DNA of 43,495 nucleotides, taken from assembly GCA_041572755.1 (NCBI GenBank), contig JBFFRY010000022.1, positions 1 to 43,495 of the forward strand, read 5' to 3'. Positions within the stretch are counted from its first letter, which is position 1. Every line of letters starts with the position of its first letter. Position numbers and translations under genes: made by a program. This DNA comes from JBFELU01 sp041572755 (lineage in GTDB: Bacteria > Actinomycetota > Acidimicrobiia > Spongiisociales > UBA11373). The notes below the pieces were generated by a model, which worked only from the letters and a program-made list of their open reading frames with translations, had not been told where the DNA came from and did not search any database. Shown in pieces: positions 40,544 to 43,495 of the stretch.

Positions 40544-41522
40544 ACCGAACCCGGGGATCCAGCACCCCGTAGGTGATGTCGGCGAGCAGGTTCATGACCA
40601 CGACGCCGATGCCCAACGCCATCACCACCGCCATCACCACCGGGTAGTCCAGCTCGCCGATGGCGTTGATGTAGAGCCGGCCGATCCCCGGCCAGCCGAA
40701 GATCGACTCGGTGATCACCGCCCCGCCGATCAAGGCGGCGATGTCGATCGAGATGAGGGTCACCACCGGAATCAGCGCATTGCGCAATGCGTGCTTGACG
40801 ATCACCGTGCGGCGGGGCAGCCCCTTGGCCCGGGCGGTGCGGAGGTAGTCGCTGTGGAGCACCTCCAGCATCGACGCCCGTTGGAACCGCGAGTACTGGG
40901 CGATCTGGATGGCGGCGATCGACACCGCCGGCAGGATGAGGTGCTGAACGGAGTCCCCGATCTTCGCCAGGAACGAGAAGTCACCGTAGGACGAGCTGTT
41001 CATCCCCGCGGTGTAGAAGAACTTGACTCCGGTCCACTTTTCTAAGTAGATCGCCGCGAACACCTGCAGCGCCACCCCGATGATGAAGATCGGGGTCGAG
41101 AAGGTCACGAACGACATGGTGGTGCCGACCTGGTCGAAGAACGAGTACTGCTTGAGGGCCTGGAAGATCCCTAAGGGAACCCCGATGAACACCGCCAGGG
41201 CCAGGGCGGTGGTCATCAACCGCAGCGTGCCCCCGACCCGGCTGAAGATGAGGTCACGGACCTGCTCGGTGCCCGAGAACGAGCGGCCCCAGTCGCCGGT
41301 CACGAAGTTCTTGAGCCAGGTGAAGTACTGATTGACCACCGGCTGATCCAGGCCGTAGAACTCGGCGATGTTGGCCAGCTCCTGTTCGGTGATGCGAGGG
41401 TTGAGCCGGAGCCGGTCGAGGGGGCCGCCCCCGGAGAGCTGCAGGAGGGTGAAGACGATGATGCTGAGGGCGAGGAGCACCACGAGACCGTAGGTGAGAC
41501 GCCTCACCACGTAGTTGAACAA
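40536..41522 (-). CDS. Peptide ABC transporter permease, OppB/DppB type
   Basis: 328 residues. First helix YGLVVLLALSIIVFTLLQLS, then the OppB lipid-proximal segment (LNPRITEQELANIAEFYGLD; YFTWLKNFVTGDWGRSF). The permease core includes GVPLGIFQALK and the EAA loop YLRTARAKGLPRRTVIVKHA, then FGWPGIGRLYINAIGELDYP. It ends LADITYGVLDPRVRYD, all standard for OppB/DppB. Start ATG at 41522 with AGGAGG upstream. Separated from the binding-protein gene by about 154 bp holding a strong hairpin, so its level may be set below that of the binding protein. Confidence 0.93.
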   Translation of the reverse strand: MFNYVVRRLTYGLVVLLALSIIVFTLLQLSGGGPLDRLRLNPRITEQELANIAEFYGLDQPVVNQYFTWLKNFVTGDWGRSFSGTEQVRDLIFSRVGGTLRLMTTALALAVFIGVPLGIFQALKQYSFFDQVGTTMSFVTFSTPIFIIGVALQVFAAIYLEKWTGVKFFYTAGMNSSSYGDFSFLAKIGDSVQHLILPAVSIAAIQIAQYSRFQRASMLEVLHSDYLRTARAKGLPRRTVIVKHALRNALIPVVTLISIDIAALIGGAVITESIFGWPGIGRLYINAIGELDYPVVMAVVMALGIGVVVMNLLADITYGVLDPRVRYD

Positions 41523-41629
41523 GCAGCACCTCCTCGCTCAGGCGGGTGAGTATAGCCCTCGACCCCCCCGCCGCCCCGGGTGCCCATTCGGGTTCCCGGT
41601 CGACCACGCACCCACGCATCCGGGATGCA

Positions 41630-41655
41630 GTGGAGGGGCCCGAAGGCCCCTCCAC
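41630..41655 (-). terminator. UUCG-loop hairpin between binding-protein and permease genes
   Basis: Perfect 11-bp stem GTGGAGGGGCC/GGCCCCTCCAC; on the minus strand the loop is TTCG. 21 nt after the binding-protein stop and about 108 nt before the permease start. No U run follows. Probably a partial terminator or an mRNA 3'-end stabiliser, giving more binding protein than permease, as in many importer operons. Confidence 0.7.
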
Positions 41656-41676
41656 CAGTCGTCGTTTGGGAAGTGA

Positions 41677-43495
41677 TCAGCCGAGATCCACTCGGTACCA
41701 CTCGCCCATGTTCCAGGTCATGCCTGCGCTCGTGGGGTTGTGCTTGAAGCCACCCACTGTGTCGCCCCAGGCCGCACCCACCGAGAGGCGGGCATACAGC
41801 GGCACGAAGACGACCTCGTCGGACAGGATGTCCTGCGCCTCGGCAATCAGTGCTTCGAGCTCAGCCGGATCGACCGTGGCGTTCATCTCGTCGCGCAAGG
41901 CGGCGAAACGGGCCGTCGCGTCGTTCTGGTAGGCGGCGAACTCGGTGCCCCAGTAGTACCAGTTGTCACCACCGGGTCCCGGGTTCTCCGGATCCCACAC
42001 GTCGTGGATGCTGACCAAGCCGGCGATGCCGGGCGAGGACAGCCAGGCCCACTCCGCCACGTCCATGACGCCGTTGGGGGCCGACTCACCGAAGAACAAC
42101 GAGGAGTCCTCGAGGTCGGCGGTGTAGTCGATGCCCGCTGCGGCGAACATGTCCACGAACAGCTCCGACAGCGTCACCCGGGCCTCGTTGTTCGAGGTGG
42201 TGGTGAACACCGCGGTGATCGGGTTGGCATCGCAGTCGCGGCCCAGATCGGCACACAGCTCATCGATGAGCGCTGCGGCGCCCTCCGGGTTGTAGGGATA
42301 CTTCTCATCCCAGGCGTTCGTAGAGAGACGCGGGATGAACACGTCCACATACGAGGTCAGCGGCTCGACCTGACCCAGCAGAATCTCATCGACGATGAGG
42401 TCCTTGTCGAGCAGGTGGGCCACCGCCTGGCGGAACTTGAGCTGATCCGTTGAGGAATCAGGGTTCCGCTCGAGGCGAGCCTCGGCATGGAACGAGAAGA
42501 GCAGGTGCTCCCAGATGGTGCCCGCAAGAGCCTCCACCTGAGCTCCCTCCGAGACCAGTCCCTGGAGCCGCTCGATCACGTTCGGAGCCGGATCCGGGTT
42601 GATCACGTGCACCTCGCGAGCCGCAAAGGCATTGAGGAGCGAAGTGGTCTCCGGAATGAACCGGAACACGACCGAATCCAGATAGGGCAGCTGCTGCCCG
42701 GTCTCCGGATCGGTGCCCCAGTAGTTGTCGTTGCGGACCAGCTTGAGGAACTCGCCCTTCTGCCAGGTATCCACCATGAACGGACCACCGGCAACCCACG
42801 CAGTGTCGTTCCAGTCGTTCACGAAATCGGTGCCCCGCACCTGATGGGCCGGCACGATCGAGTCGAACAGCAGCTCGTACTGGACCGTGGGCGAATCCAT
42901 CGTGAAGACGAAGGTCTTGTCGCCAACTTCAATGCTGTCGCCGAGGATCTTGTCGTAAGGCGGGGCCGACTTGGACGTCGGAAGGTCCGGGTCCATGTGG
43001 AGCTCCCAGGTGAACAGGAAGTCGTCACCCGAGATCGGGGTCCCGTCCGCCCACACCGCCTCATCCTTGATCGTGTACGACACGGTCATCGTGCCGTCAT
43101 CGTTGATCACCACACCACCGTTCTCAGTGGTGGGCAACTCCTCCACGACATCGGGGTCGAACTCGAGCGTGTTGCCGTTGAGGTTCTGCACGCCGACCAG
43201 ATGACCCTGGCCGATCACCGCCACGATGAAGTTGGTCCCACCCGGAACCTTGGGGTTCAGGGTCGGGGGCTCCTGCGCGTCGGCGACGATGACCTCACCG
43301 CCGTACGGCTTGCCCTCGGGAGCAGCTTCAGTGGTCGTGGTCGACTCCGGGGCCGCGGTCGTCGTGGCAGCCTCAGTTGTCGTCGGAGCCTCCGTGGTTC
43401 CCGGGGCCGCCGTCGTGTCGGCAGCATCGTCGTCACCACAGGCGGCTACGACGAGTGCAAACGCGAGCAGAAGCCCGAGCCACGTCAAGCTGCGA
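41677..43495 (-). CDS. Solute-binding lipoprotein of the peptide ABC transporter (SBP_bac_5), 5' end outside the window
   Basis: At least 605 residues; the frame is open to the right edge. The hydrophobic signal region LTWLGLLLAFALVVAACGDD has its lipobox Cys, but no positively charged start lies inside the window. A TTG at 43488 would give a signal peptide without basic residues, so the true start is probably just beyond the edge. A Thr/Glu/Ala linker of about 40 residues precedes the family-5 domain: GEVIVADAQEPPTLNPKVPG, DGTMTVSYTIKDEAVWADGT, and PISGDDFLFTWELHMDP. The C-terminus has EAQDILSDEVVFVPLYARLS and ends GEWYRVDLG. Captures peptides or similar ligands outside the membrane and hands them to the OppBC-type permease. 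Confidence 0.93.
   Translation of the reverse strand, partial: RSLTWLGLLLAFALVVAACGDDDAADTTAAPGTTEAPTTTEAATTTAAPESTTTTEAAPEGKPYGGEVIVADAQEPPTLNPKVPGGTNFIVAVIGQGHLVGVQNLNGNTLEFDPDVVEELPTTENGGVVINDDGTMTVSYTIKDEAVWADGTPISGDDFLFTWELHMDPDLPTSKSAPPYDKILGDSIEVGDKTFVFTMDSPTVQYELLFDSIVPAHQVRGTDFVNDWNDTAWVAGGPFMVDTWQKGEFLKLVRNDNYWGTDPETGQQLPYLDSVVFRFIPETTSLLNAFAAREVHVINPDPAPNVIERLQGLVSEGAQVEALAGTIWEHLLFSFHAEARLERNPDSSTDQLKFRQAVAHLLDKDLIVDEILLGQVEPLTSYVDVFIPRLSTNAWDEKYPYNPEGAAALIDELCADLGRDCDANPITAVFTTTSNNEARVTLSELFVDMFAAAGIDYTADLEDSSLFFGESAPNGVMDVAEWAWLSSPGIAGLVSIHDVWDPENPGPGGDNWYYWGTEFAAYQNDATARFAALRDEMNATVDPAELEALIAEAQDILSDEVVFVPLYARLSVGAAWGDTVGGFKHNPTSAGMTWNMGEWYRVDLG

Noticed and set aside
1..43495. 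CRISPR arrays, transposases, integrases, restriction or toxin-antitoxin systems
   Set aside because: Searched for by eye on both strands; no regularly spaced repeats and no characteristic proteins found.

Overview
The window is a GC-rich bacterial chromosome segment, most likely from an actinobacterium and probably of the Acidimicrobiia type. The grounds are the high GC, the many lipoproteins whose lipobox cysteine is followed by long Thr/Ala/Pro/Glu linkers, an F420-type luciferase-like oxidoreductase, several ATG starts 6-7 nt after a TANNNT hexamer, and GTG/TTG starts. This is inference from gene content; no marker gene for taxonomy is present.

Layout. (1) 1-2390, minus: argH (cut by the window edge) and argG, the last two steps of arginine synthesis, overlapping by a GTGA junction. 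(2) 2.5-14.3 kb: a mixed block of single genes. It holds small lipoproteins, an LCP cell-wall ligase, a B3/4-domain protein, an XRE regulator, a DUF2237 protein, an LLM oxidoreductase, an MscS channel, two tandem paralogous peptidoglycan-binding lipoproteins, a membrane protein coupled to a 30-aa membrane peptide, and a divergent metallo-hydrolase/methyltransferase pair. (3) 14.3-24.5 kb: a cyclic-nucleotide-binding protein, a nucleoside deoxyribosyltransferase, a quinone-reductase-like MDR enzyme, a DUF4389 membrane protein, a GYD protein, a large cyclase/ATPase regulator, a squalene/phytoene-synthase-like enzyme and a solitary tandem-BMC shell-type protein. (4) 24.5-37.4 kb: an accessory-looking region. 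It has two large regulators (LuxR/LAL and SARP/BTAD), secreted and membrane proteins of unknown role, a class C beta-lactamase-like lipoprotein, a collagen-like protein and an RTX-repeat protein. It also contains a dispersed ~75-bp intergenic repeat (four copies), a 217-bp near-identical duplication and a tRNA-Leu fragment. (5) 37.36-43.5 kb, minus: tRNA-Leu(GAG), then a complete peptide-type ABC importer in the order binding protein, permease B, permease C, ATPase D, ATPase F. The binding protein is cut by the right edge.

The arg pair and the ABC importer are the only multi-gene pathways I can read with confidence. The importer genes overlap by 1-8 bp, and a strong hairpin lies between the binding-protein gene and the permeases. 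The rest is mostly monocistronic or two/three-gene units.

Several decayed pieces remain: a frameshifted fragment at 11.1 kb, a truncated RTX-type gene at 12.2 kb, a decarboxylase C-terminal remnant at 15.5 kb, and a leftover 3' end of a serine hydrolase at 31.1 kb. The items I would follow first are the lone BMC-type protein next to a terpenoid synthase, the dispersed repeat whose first 13 bases equal the 3' end of tRNA-Leu, and the three-gene small membrane-protein operon behind a long inverted repeat at 35 kb. No CRISPR array, transposase, integrase or rRNA was seen.
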